Shown here piece by piece: positions 24,726 to 32,295 of a DNA stretch of 64,000 bases. Location of the stretch: NCBI RefSeq assembly GCF_001440395.1, contig NZ_LLXZ01000080.1, positions 1-64,000 of the forward strand, read 5' to 3'. The notes beneath the pieces were generated by a model. It did no database searches. It was not told the origin of the DNA and saw only the letters and a program-made list of their open reading frames with translations. Numbering within the stretch: position 1 is the stretch's first letter; each line of letters opens with the position of its first letter. The DNA is from Bradyrhizobium jicamae (GTDB lineage: Bacteria; Pseudomonadota; Alphaproteobacteria; Rhizobiales; Xanthobacteraceae). A program made the translations under genes and the position numbers.

Positions 24726-26237
24726 ATGGCGGTCGGTAAAGCAGCACGGCAACAGCCAGATCCCTGCTCCTTCGTCATCTTCGGCGTCACCGGAGACCTC
24801 GCGCACCGACTGGTCGTCCCTGCCCTCTATAATCTCGCCGCAAGCGATCTCCTGCCGGACCGGTTTTGCCTGGTCGGCATCGCGCGCAAGGGCATGACCA
24901 GCGACAGGCTTCGCGACAGCCTGATGAAGGGCCTGCGGCAGTTTGCAACCCGTGCCGTGGACGATGCGATCGCCCAACGTCTTCTGGCATGCGTGACCTG
25001 TATCGAGGCCGATCCGAAAGAGCCTGAATCATTCGATGCGCTGAACAAGCAGCTAGACGAACTCGAGGCCGCGCGAGGGACCGGCGGCAACCGGCTGTTC
25101 TATCTGGCGACGCCGCCGAACGCGTTCCTGCCGATCAGCCGTGAGCTCGGCCGCACCGGCATGCTGGCGGAGAACGGCGCATGGCGGCGGCTGGTGGTTG
25201 AAAAGCCATTCGGCACCGACCTCGCTTCAGCAAAAGCGCTCAACAGTGAATTGCTCAAACTGGTTGAAGAGCACCAGATCTATCGGATCGATCATTACCT
25301 CGGCAAGGAGACGGTGCAGAACATCCTGGTGCTGCGCTTTGCCAACGGCATGTTCGAGCCGATCTGGAACCGCAACCATATCGACCACATCCAGATCACA
25401 GTGGACGAAAAACTCGGTGTCGGGCATCGCGGCAGCTTTTACGACGCGACCGGCGCATTGCGCGACATGGTGCCGAACCATCTGTTCCAGCTGCTGTCGC
25501 TGGTCACGATGGAGCCGCCGGTGAAATTCGACGCCCATTCGGTTCGTTCCGAAAAGGCCGAAGTGCTTTCCGCGATCCAGACCCAGACCGAGCAGGAGGC
25601 GCTGCAAAATTCCGTGCGCGGCCAGTATCGGGGCGGCAGGATTGGCGATACCGAAATCGACGACTATCGCAAGACTCCCGACGTCGCGCCCGGCAGCACC
25701 ACCGAGACCTATGCCGCACTGAAGCTGACCATCGACAACTGGCGCTGGGCCGGCGTTCCCTTCTATCTCCGCACCGGCAAGGCGCTCGGCGTCAAGCGCA
25801 CCGAGATTGCCATCAAGTTCAAGCAGGCGCCGTTTGCGATGTTCCGCGACACGCCGGTGGACCGGCTGTCGCAGAACTACCTCATCATCTCGACCGAGCC
25901 GACCGAGGGCATTGCGCTGCAATTCAATACCAAGGTGCCGGGGCCGAACATCAACATCGACGGCGTCGAGATGAAGTTTCGCTACAAGGACTACTTCAAG
26001 GCCGAACCTTCCACCGGCTACGAGACGCTGATCTATGACTGCATGATCGGCGACAACATCCTGTTTCAGCGCGCCGACAGCGTTGAGGCCGGCTGGAAGG
26101 CGGTGCAACCGTTCCTCGATGCCTGGAAGAAGGCCGGCGGCAAGGGGCTGAAGGTCTACGAGCCGGGCAGCGAAGGCCCGGAGGAAGCCAACGATCTGCT
26201 AGAACGCGACGGTCGTAGCTGGCGGAAACTGGGCTGA
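24726..26237 (+). CDS. zwf: Glucose-6-phosphate 1-dehydrogenase
   Basis: A 503-residue enzyme for the first step of the oxidative pentose phosphate and Entner-Doudoroff routes. It has the cofactor motif FVIFGVTGDLAHRLVVPALY, VEKPFGTDL, the active-site signature RIDHYLGKETVQNILVLRFA, and the C-terminal blocks YFLRTGKAL-like (YLRTGKALGVKRTEI) and VQPFLDAW. The usual Lys after GDLA is His here, as in several alphaproteobacterial enzymes. Start choice: the ATG at 24726 is preceded by GAAGG at a reasonable distance; a GTG at 24717 overlapping the gnd stop (GTGA) is the alternative. pgl follows 3 bases after the stop. Confidence 0.93.
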   Translation: MAVGKAARQQPDPCSFVIFGVTGDLAHRLVVPALYNLAASDLLPDRFCLVGIARKGMTSDRLRDSLMKGLRQFATRAVDDAIAQRLLACVTCIEADPKEPESFDALNKQLDELEAARGTGGNRLFYLATPPNAFLPISRELGRTGMLAENGAWRRLVVEKPFGTDLASAKALNSELLKLVEEHQIYRIDHYLGKETVQNILVLRFANGMFEPIWNRNHIDHIQITVDEKLGVGHRGSFYDATGALRDMVPNHLFQLLSLVTMEPPVKFDAHSVRSEKAEVLSAIQTQTEQEALQNSVRGQYRGGRIGDTEIDDYRKTPDVAPGSTTETYAALKLTIDNWRWAGVPFYLRTGKALGVKRTEIAIKFKQAPFAMFRDTPVDRLSQNYLIISTEPTEGIALQFNTKVPGPNINIDGVEMKFRYKDYFKAEPSTGYETLIYDCMIGDNILFQRADSVEAGWKAVQPFLDAWKKAGGKGLKVYEPGSEGPEEANDLLERDGRSWRKLG

Positions 26238-26240
26238 GCG

Positions 26241-26990
26241 ATGACGGCGAACGACGATCGCCATGTCGTTGCGGTCGCCGATCCGACCGAGCTCGCAAAG
26301 GCCGCCGCCGAGCGCCTTCTCGCCCGAATAGCCGCCAACAGTGGCCGCGTGGCGATTTGCCTGACCGGCGGATCGAGCCCGAAGCAGCTCTATCAATTGC
26401 TGGCGACCGATGCGTATCGAAGCCGTATTCCATGGCAGCGCGTGCACTGGTTCATCGGCGACGAACGTTTCGTACCGGCGGATGATCCGCTCAACAACAT
26501 GGGCATGGCGCGGGCGACTTTCCTGGACCGGTGCGCGCCAGCAACCAACATTCATCCGATCCCGACCGCGACCGCCGACCCGGCCGATCCCGACCGGTGC
26601 GCCGCGCTCTACGAACAGGAGCTACGGTCGTTCTATGGCGCAGACACGCTCGATCCGGCCCACCCCCTGTTCGATCTCGTGCTGATGGGCGTGGGCCCTG
26701 ACGGCCACACCGCGTCGCTGTTTCCCGGCGATCCCGCACTCGACGCGACCGCGCGCTGGGTCGTCGGCGTGCCCAAGGCGAATGTCGAACCGTTCGTCCC
26801 GCGGGTCACCCTCACGCTGCCCACCCTTGCCTCCTGCCGCGAAATGTTGTTCGAGGTTGCAGGCGGAGCCAAGCGCGCGATCTTGACGCGCCTGTTCGCA
26901 GGCGAGAACCTGCCCGCCAACCGCGCGCGATCCACCGGCGAGACCATCTGGCTGGTCGACCGGGACGCGCTTCCGGAGGATTTTGGTTGA
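26241..26990 (+). CDS. pgl: 6-phosphogluconolactonase
   Basis: A 249-residue enzyme hydrolysing 6-phosphogluconolactone, of the NagB-like (DevB/SOL) type. Family motifs are CLTGGSSPKQLYQLLA, the active-site segment HWFIGDERFVPADDPLNNMG, and DLVLMGVGPDGHTASLFPG with the conserved Asp-Gly-His. The C-terminal part VTLTLPTLASCREMLFEVAG is typical. It lies between zwf and gntK in the operon, which covers every step from glucose-6-phosphate to ribulose-5-phosphate. The stop overlaps the TTG start of gntK by 4 bases. Confidence 0.93.
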   Translation: MTANDDRHVVAVADPTELAKAAAERLLARIAANSGRVAICLTGGSSPKQLYQLLATDAYRSRIPWQRVHWFIGDERFVPADDPLNNMGMARATFLDRCAPATNIHPIPTATADPADPDRCAALYEQELRSFYGADTLDPAHPLFDLVLMGVGPDGHTASLFPGDPALDATARWVVGVPKANVEPFVPRVTLTLPTLASCREMLFEVAGGAKRAILTRLFAGENLPANRARSTGETIWLVDRDALPEDFG

Positions 26991-27508
26991 GCGACAGGAC
27001 TCCTTGCGCGCTGGTGGTGATGGGCGTTTCCGGCTCGGGCAAGAGCACCATCGCCGATCATCTCGCCAAACGCCTCGGCTGGCGCTACGAGGACGGCGAC
27101 CGGTTTCACCCGCCAGCCAACGTGGCGAAGATGAGCGCCGGCCACCCCCTCACCGACGAGGACCGCTGGCCGTGGCTCAAAGCGATTGCCGACGAGATCG
27201 ACCGCCTCGCGGCGTCCGGTGAGCGCGCCGTGATCGCCTGCTCGGCGTTGAAGCGGGCCTATCGCGATATTCTCGTGCACGGGCGCGAGGATGTCCGCAT
27301 CGTCTTTCTCCAGGGAACGCAGGAGCTGATCGCGGAACGGCTTGCGGCCCGCAAGGGACATTTTATGCCGCCGGGCCTGCTCACCAGCCAGTTCAGAACG
27401 CTGGAGCCGCCTGAGACGGACGAGCGCCCGATCAAGGTATCGATCGATGCCCCGGTCGAGGCAATCCTCGATGACATCGTAAGCCAATTGAACCTGGTTT
27501 CCCAATGA
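26987..27508 (+). CDS. gntK: Gluconokinase, GntK type
   Basis: A 173-residue P-loop kinase that phosphorylates gluconate to 6-phosphogluconate, feeding the operon's pathway from the side. The Walker A motif is VMGVSGSGKSTIADHLA, followed by the GntK signature YEDGDRFHPPANVAKM, LTDEDRWPWL, ACSALKRAYRDIL and HFMPPGLLTSQF. The start is a TTG at 26987 that overlaps the pgl stop (TTGA), with GGAGGA 6-7 bases upstream. No in-frame ATG lies before the P-loop, so the TTG start is well supported. The 3' end overlaps the HAD gene by 4 bases. Confidence 0.9.
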   Translation: MSDRTPCALVVMGVSGSGKSTIADHLAKRLGWRYEDGDRFHPPANVAKMSAGHPLTDEDRWPWLKAIADEIDRLAASGERAVIACSALKRAYRDILVHGREDVRIVFLQGTQELIAERLAARKGHFMPPGLLTSQFRTLEPPETDERPIKVSIDAPVEAILDDIVSQLNLVSQ

Positions 27509-28308
27509 CCCGAATCGCACTCGTTGTTTCCGACGTCGACGGCACCCTGTTGACGCACGACAAGATCCTGACCGAGGGCGCCAAGGCGGCCGTGCGCAAG
27601 CTGCATGCGGCCGGCATCGGCTTCACCATCGTCTCCAGCCGGCCGACCATCGGCATGGGCTTTCTGATCGAGCCGCTCTCGATCACGCTTCCGATCGGCG
27701 CCTTCAATGGCAGCTCGATCGTCGATATCAAGCTCAAGCCGATCGAGCAGCACCTGATTCCACCTGCGGTAGCGCAGCGCAGCCTCGACGTGCTCAATGA
27801 ATTCGGCGTCGACATCTGGCTGTTCAGCAACGAACGCTGGTACACCCGTAATGCCGACGGCGAGTATGTCCCGCACGAAAAGCGGGCCATCAAGGCTGAC
27901 CCGACCATCGTCGCCGACTTCACGCCACATCTTGCGGAGGCCTGCAAGATCGTCGGCGCCAGTTCGGACCCGGCATTGCTGCAGCGTTGCGAGGCCGCGA
28001 TGAAGGAGGCCGTGGGCAAGGAGGCGACCGCGGTGCGCTCGCAGACCTACTATCTCGACATTACGCCGCCCGGCCACGACAAGGGCACCTTCGTGGACGC
28101 GATGATCAGGCGACTCGGCATCTCTGCCGCAGCGGTCGCAACCATCGGCGATATGGAGAACGACCTGCCGATGTTTGCCAGGAGTGGCGTTTCGTTTGCG
28201 ATGGGCAATGCGGTCGACGGCATCAAGCAGCGCGCGACGCATGTCACCGACAGCAACGAGCGCGACGGATTTGCGGCCGCCATCGAGACTGTACTACGGC
28301 TCGGATAG
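27505..28308 (+). CDS. HAD-superfamily sugar phosphatase (Cof type)
   Basis: A 267-residue Cof/YidA-type HAD hydrolase. Motif I is VVSDVDGTLLTHDKIL with the two catalytic aspartates, motif II is TIVSSRPTIGMG, the C2 cap follows from about residue 70, and motif IV is IGDMENDLPMFARSGVSFAM. Such enzymes dephosphorylate sugar phosphates or clear side products. It is translationally coupled to gntK (ATGA overlap) and is the last gene of the operon. A substrate among pentose phosphate intermediates or their damaged forms is inference from position only. A family A palindromic repeat follows. Confidence 0.85.
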   Translation: MTRIALVVSDVDGTLLTHDKILTEGAKAAVRKLHAAGIGFTIVSSRPTIGMGFLIEPLSITLPIGAFNGSSIVDIKLKPIEQHLIPPAVAQRSLDVLNEFGVDIWLFSNERWYTRNADGEYVPHEKRAIKADPTIVADFTPHLAEACKIVGASSDPALLQRCEAAMKEAVGKEATAVRSQTYYLDITPPGHDKGTFVDAMIRRLGISAAAVATIGDMENDLPMFARSGVSFAMGNAVDGIKQRATHVTDSNERDGFAAAIETVLRLG

Positions 28309-28723
28309 GCGCAGCGTTTTTCATCGGGAGGTCCGTAGGGTGGGCAAAGCCACCGGGTCGCGCGAATGCGCGCCCGATGACAGGCTCCGCGTGCCCACCA
28401 TCGATAAAAACGATAGACGGTGGGCACGTCGCTAGTGCTCCTTTGCCCAGCCTACGCACTCGCTCCGCCGTATCAAGCCGGCCTGAAGGATAAATCGAGG
28501 AGTTGTCAAAGTCTTCCGGCGGCGAATCCGGTCCTGTCGGCGCGCACGATCGGCAAGCGCGAGCCGATGCCTGAGCGCCGCCTCCTCCCATGAAGGCAGG
28601 CTCCTCCAGCCCGAGCCTGCCTCGGCGAACGGGCGCCGGCTCGCGCGACTTCCAACAAACTCAATTGGCTTGGCGATCGTTGATCGCCGGCCGGCATTCC
28701 GCCGACCGGTGTTGCAGCGGTCG
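28309..28723. other. Convergent intergenic region with repeat and hairpin
   Basis: About 415 bases between the HAD gene and the sulfatase gene. It holds the family A repeat (28335-28455) and, at 28594-28622, a perfect 10-base dyad aggcaggctc/gagcctgcct that could end sulfatase transcription. No gene is supported here. Confidence 0.45.
28335..28455. repeat. Palindromic intergenic repeat, family A copy 2 (long variant)
   Basis: The outer arms gtagggtgggcaaag (28335-28349) and ctttgcccagcctac (28441-28455) match copy 1. The interior differs: an extra block of about 40 bases carries its own nested hairpin (28353-28375, around gcgcg-aat-gcgcg), and a perfect inner stem gtgcccacc/ggtgggcac lies at 28391-28399 and 28419-28427. 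It sits between convergent genes. Confidence 0.8.
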
Positions 28724-30409
28724 TCAACCGCCGTGCGCATTCGACATCGACGCCAGCACCTCATCGACGCTGAAGCTCGACGGCTTCTGCCGCGGCGGGA
28801 AGTCCCGGAATGTCTCGACGAATTGCGCAACCATCGCCTGAGCCGGCACGATCAGGAAGGCCCGCTGGATCGCCCAGTCATAGTACGTATTCGACGTGAT
28901 GTCGGCCCGCTCGTAGGGGTCCAAGCGCAGGTTGATTAGTTTTGGCAACCGCAGGCAGACGAAGGGCTCCGCCCATATTCGCAGCGTACCCGGGGCACGT
29001 TGTTCGCAGAACACCATCTTCCAGTTCTCGTAACGCATCGCCACGAGCTGGGCGTCGTCGTTGATGTAGAAGAATTCCTTACGTGCCGACTTCTCCTGTT
29101 GGCCGGTAAGGAGCGGCAACTGGTTGTAGCCGTCGAGGTGTACCTTGAACGTCTTGCCGCCGGAGACATAGCCGGTGAGCAGCTTGTTCTTGATGTCGGG
29201 CTCGCCGGCTGCAGCCAGCAGCGTCGGGAACCAGTCGAGTGCCGCGAAGATTTCGTTGCTGGCTTGTCCGGGCTTGATGCGGCCCGGCCAGCGGATCATT
29301 GCGGGTACGCGATAGGCGCCTTCCCAGTTGGTGTTCTTCTCGCTGCGGAACGGCGTCATGCCGCCGTCGGGCCACGAGTTCATATGCACGCCATTGTCGG
29401 TGCCGTAAATCACGATGGTGTTGTTGGCGATACCGAGATCGTCGAGGGTCTTGAGCAAGTTGCCGACCTGACCGTCGTGTTCGAGCATGCCATCCATATA
29501 TTCGCTGAGACCGCTGCGGCCCTTATATTCAGGCCGAACGTGGGTGTAGAGATGCATGCGGGTGCCGTTCCACCAGCAGAAAAACGGCTTGTTGGCCTGG
29601 ACCTGCCGCTTGACGAAGTCGATGGCCGCACTGGATGTCTCGTCGTCGACCGTCTCCATTCGCTTCTTCGTGAGCGGACCGGTGTCCTCGATGGTCTGCT
29701 TACCGACCTTGCCGAAGCGCGGATCGACGGTGGGGTCGTCCCGGTCGGTGGCTTTGCACTTGAGCACGCCGCGCGGGCCGAATTTTGCCCTGAACGCGGG
29801 GTCCTTCGGATAGTCGACATGCTCCGGCTCTTCCTCGGCGTTGAGGTGATAGAGATTGCCGAAGAACTCATCGAACCCGTGCACCGTCGGCAGGAATTCG
29901 TTGCGGTCGCCGAGATGATTCTTGCCGAACTGGCCGGTAGCGTAGCCGAGCGGTTTCAGCGCCTCGGCGATGGTGATGTCCTCGAAACGCAGGCCGAGCG
30001 CCGCACCGGGCAAGCCGACCTTGGTCATGCCCGTGCGCAGACCCGCCTGACCGGTGAGGAACGAGGCACGGCCCGCCGTGCAGCTCTGCTCGGCGTAGTA
30101 GTCGGTGAACATCAACCCTTCACGGGCGATGCGGTCAATGTTCGGTGTCTTGTAGCCCATCAGTCCAAAGGAATAAGCGCTGACATTGGCAAGGCCGACA
30201 TCGTCGCCCCAGATGACGAGGATATTCGGTCGCTGCCCGGACGGCGCTGCCGGCTGCTGGGCCTGCGCAACCTGTGTTCCAGCGACAGCATTGACCGCGG
30301 CGGCTGCCGCAAAGGATGACCCTGCGAGCAGAATGTTGCGGCGGCTCGGCGTGCGGCCGCTCGATTGCGCTGAAGTCAATTCGGTTTGACGCTTGGTTTC
30401 ATCGGGCAT
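28724..30409 (-). CDS. Sulfatase, Tat-exported, formylglycine type
   Basis: A 561-residue arylsulfatase-family protein. The N-terminus has a twin-arginine signal (SRRNILLAGSSFAAAAAV, cleavage near AQA), so it is exported folded. The metal-binding start is ILVIWGDDVGLANVSAY. The modification motif is SCTAGRASFLTGQ, where Cys110 (C-x-A-x-R) should be converted to formylglycine; NKPFFCWWNGTRMH and DNGVHMNSWPDGG are other active-site regions. The start ATG at 30409 is chosen because AGGGAG lies 7 bases upstream; a GTG at 30415 is too close to it. The adjacent upstream gene, which would have made the modifying enzyme, is a pseudogene. The natural sulfate ester is unknown. Confidence 0.88.
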   Translation of the reverse strand: MPDETKRQTELTSAQSSGRTPSRRNILLAGSSFAAAAAVNAVAGTQVAQAQQPAAPSGQRPNILVIWGDDVGLANVSAYSFGLMGYKTPNIDRIAREGLMFTDYYAEQSCTAGRASFLTGQAGLRTGMTKVGLPGAALGLRFEDITIAEALKPLGYATGQFGKNHLGDRNEFLPTVHGFDEFFGNLYHLNAEEEPEHVDYPKDPAFRAKFGPRGVLKCKATDRDDPTVDPRFGKVGKQTIEDTGPLTKKRMETVDDETSSAAIDFVKRQVQANKPFFCWWNGTRMHLYTHVRPEYKGRSGLSEYMDGMLEHDGQVGNLLKTLDDLGIANNTIVIYGTDNGVHMNSWPDGGMTPFRSEKNTNWEGAYRVPAMIRWPGRIKPGQASNEIFAALDWFPTLLAAAGEPDIKNKLLTGYVSGGKTFKVHLDGYNQLPLLTGQQEKSARKEFFYINDDAQLVAMRYENWKMVFCEQRAPGTLRIWAEPFVCLRLPKLINLRLDPYERADITSNTYYDWAIQRAFLIVPAQAMVAQFVETFRDFPPRQKPSSFSVDEVLASMSNAHGG

Positions 30410-30880
30410 GCTCACTCTCCCTTCGAGGACTAGGACACAATGACGCGACGTGACTGGTCGCGCATCGACCGGCCCGGCGTGACGCGCGGGACGGACGATA
30501 GCGGCGGCAGTAGCTCGGTGCGCACGGATGCGAGCCGCCCTTCAGCACCTTGCGCGGAATCTCGATGTTGAACGGAAAGGTCGTCGCCCGGGAGGCGTGT
30601 TCGCAGCCGTCTTCACTATGACTATGCCGTGGAAAATCATTGTGCCGAACGCCGGCCATATGCACGTCACCGGGCATGAACGTGTCGCCCTGGCGAATTC
30701 AGCGTCACTTGGCCCACCGCGCGTGGCAAACGCCGATTCGGTTTCGATCGGCGGATCGTTGCGGGTCCATTTGGCGGACGCGACAATATTCGAATACGAG
30801 ATGTGCACGTCAACGTGATTATCCGGGACGTTGATGTGGCTGAAAGCTCCCGCAGGATCGTTCCGGTTCAAGCGCTCCAT
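30399..30880 (-). pseudogene. Decayed formylglycine-generating enzyme (FGE/SUMF1) gene
   Basis: Three pieces in order on the minus strand match FGE-sulfatase domain proteins. Piece 1 (about 30850-30692): VHISYSNIVASAKW, then ATRGGPSDAEFA, degenerate forms of the FGE pattern VHVSYEDA-x-AYAKW...AARGG-x-DGAEFAWG. Piece 2, one frame away after a one-base deletion near 30688: GDTFMPGDVHMAG, NDFPRHSHSEDGCEHAS. Piece 3, after loss of the segment that should hold the GLYDM-GNVWEW motif: IPRKVLKGGSHPCAPSYC then RRYRP and TSHVASLC, the FGE C-terminus with both active-site cysteines still present. FGE converts the sulfatase cysteine to formylglycine. The gene lies directly upstream of the sulfatase in the same orientation, so the two once formed an operon. 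Confidence 0.78.
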
Positions 30881-31242
30881 GAATCCCGGCTCCGCGCTTC
30901 ATGGCTTCCTTGAATTCACCCCTACCTTGACCCGACCATATGATCGATATGTGCACGTTTCCCGTGCCAGCGCAGCAGATGCCGCAAGCGTAACCGAAGT
31001 AGACCGCGCTGTGATGTACGGTTCGTGCCAATCTTCCGACGCCTCATGTTGTCCGATAATTCGAATCAAAGCTCCGCGCCGGGCAGAGACCCGCCATGTC
31101 TTGCTCGCTCATGAATTGAGTTGTTTGCACGGATGTCGCATAGTGTTCGCGGAAGTGCATAAAGGCTGAGTTCCAGCGCAACACACGGCTGCAAGCAGAT
31201 TCAGACGCATCTGTTCAAGCAGCGAAACAGCGGACTTTGCCG
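30881..31242. other. Region upstream of FGE remnant and AraC gene
   Basis: About 360 bases of lower GC than the surroundings, with no open frame that I recognise. It may include unrecognisable 5' remains of the FGE gene and the promoter of the AraC gene. Confidence 0.3.
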
Positions 31243-32295
31243 ATGGATGACTTGACGGTCATTACGTCTCGCGTGGATGGTTTCGAAGGCTTTCGCAATG
31301 CCGTCCACGGCTCGCATGTCGATGTGATGCAGCTTCAACGCGGCCGGTTTCGCGGCCTGCTGACCCATATTGGCGCCGGCGACTTCTCTCTCAGCGTCGG
31401 ATCTTTCTCCGTCGGACTTCGAACACAACGGACATCGTCCGATCCCAAGCTCATCGTCGGCATGCTGCTCGGTGCGGAGAACCGTGTCACGCACTGGTCG
31501 TACGATATGGACCCAGGGGACGTTCTCGTGATTCCGCCCGGCGTCGACCATGATGGGCGATTCCACGGTGCCTCATCATATGCGGCCCTCCGGCTCGACC
31601 TGTCCGACGTGGCCGGCGTTTTCGGCAGCGAGACCCGGATGGGCGACCCGACGAACTGGAACCGAAAAGATTGCTATCGCGCGGACCCGCGTATCGGCGG
31701 GAGGGCCATCGCAAAACTGCGCGAGATCGTGTCGCGGCTGGCCGATCCGAACATTCGCGTGTCGCCGAAGGCCGTCGAGTTCTGGCGACGCACGATCACC
31801 GATGTCGTCACGGCGACCGTCCAGGATTCGCAATCATCCGGCGTGACAGAGATGATCCCATCGGCGATGCGGGTAACGCAAAGGGCCGAGCACTATATCG
31901 AAGCCGCCGGTTCCCGCCCCGTGCATATTTCCGAGATTTGCGCCGAGTGCGGCGTATCCCGCCGCAGCCTTCATCGGGCGTTCGACGAGGTGCTCGGCAT
32001 CGGGCCGGTCACCTTTCTTCAGCGCAAGCGGCTGTGCGACATTCATTCCGCACTCCGCGACTCCGATCCCGCCACGACGACGATCGCGGAAATCGCCCTG
32101 CAACATGGCTTTCTCAATCTCGGAAGATTTTCCGGCTATTACCGCACCCTGTTCGACGAGTATCCGTCCGAGACGTTCGGCAAGCGTTATCCCGGCAGGG
32201 GCCGGCGGCTGGCGGAGCCTGCCGCTACTTCGAGCGCTGCACTGCCGGCTTCTCGGTTGGCGTCTTGGCCGCGCAGAGGTTATGCGCGGTGTTGA
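31243..32295 (+). CDS. AraC family transcriptional regulator
   Basis: A 350-residue regulator. The N-terminal half looks like a cupin-type sensing domain (DPGDVLVIPPGVDHDGRFHG). The C-terminal AraC DNA-binding domain has two helix-turn-helices: HISEICAECGVSRRSLHRAF and TIAEIALQHGFLNLGRFSGY, ending in the family signature YRTLFDEYPSETF. A low-complexity tail of about 35 residues follows and overlaps the 3' end of the convergent GH15 gene by 71 bases. The ATG at 31243 is preferred over a TTG two codons earlier. It is divergent from the sulfatase/FGE unit and could regulate it, but no operator was identified. Confidence 0.85.
   Translation: MDDLTVITSRVDGFEGFRNAVHGSHVDVMQLQRGRFRGLLTHIGAGDFSLSVGSFSVGLRTQRTSSDPKLIVGMLLGAENRVTHWSYDMDPGDVLVIPPGVDHDGRFHGASSYAALRLDLSDVAGVFGSETRMGDPTNWNRKDCYRADPRIGGRAIAKLREIVSRLADPNIRVSPKAVEFWRRTITDVVTATVQDSQSSGVTEMIPSAMRVTQRAEHYIEAAGSRPVHISEICAECGVSRRSLHRAFDEVLGIGPVTFLQRKRLCDIHSALRDSDPATTTIAEIALQHGFLNLGRFSGYYRTLFDEYPSETFGKRYPGRGRRLAEPAATSSAALPASRLASWPRRGYARC

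Noticed and set aside
21985-24747. 920-residue open frame on the minus strand opposite tal-pgi and gnd
   Set aside because: Antisense shadow typical of high-GC DNA. The plus strand has clear enzyme motifs throughout; the minus translation is Arg/His/Asp-rich and matches no family.
28506-28727. 73-residue minus-strand open frame after the sulfatase gene
   Set aside because: Arg/Gly/Ala-rich translation with no ribosome site; it overlaps a hairpin that more likely ends sulfatase transcription.
30881-31169. Small open frames on both strands between the FGE remnant and the AraC gene
   Set aside because: None shows a ribosome site, a domain or a coding-like base pattern.
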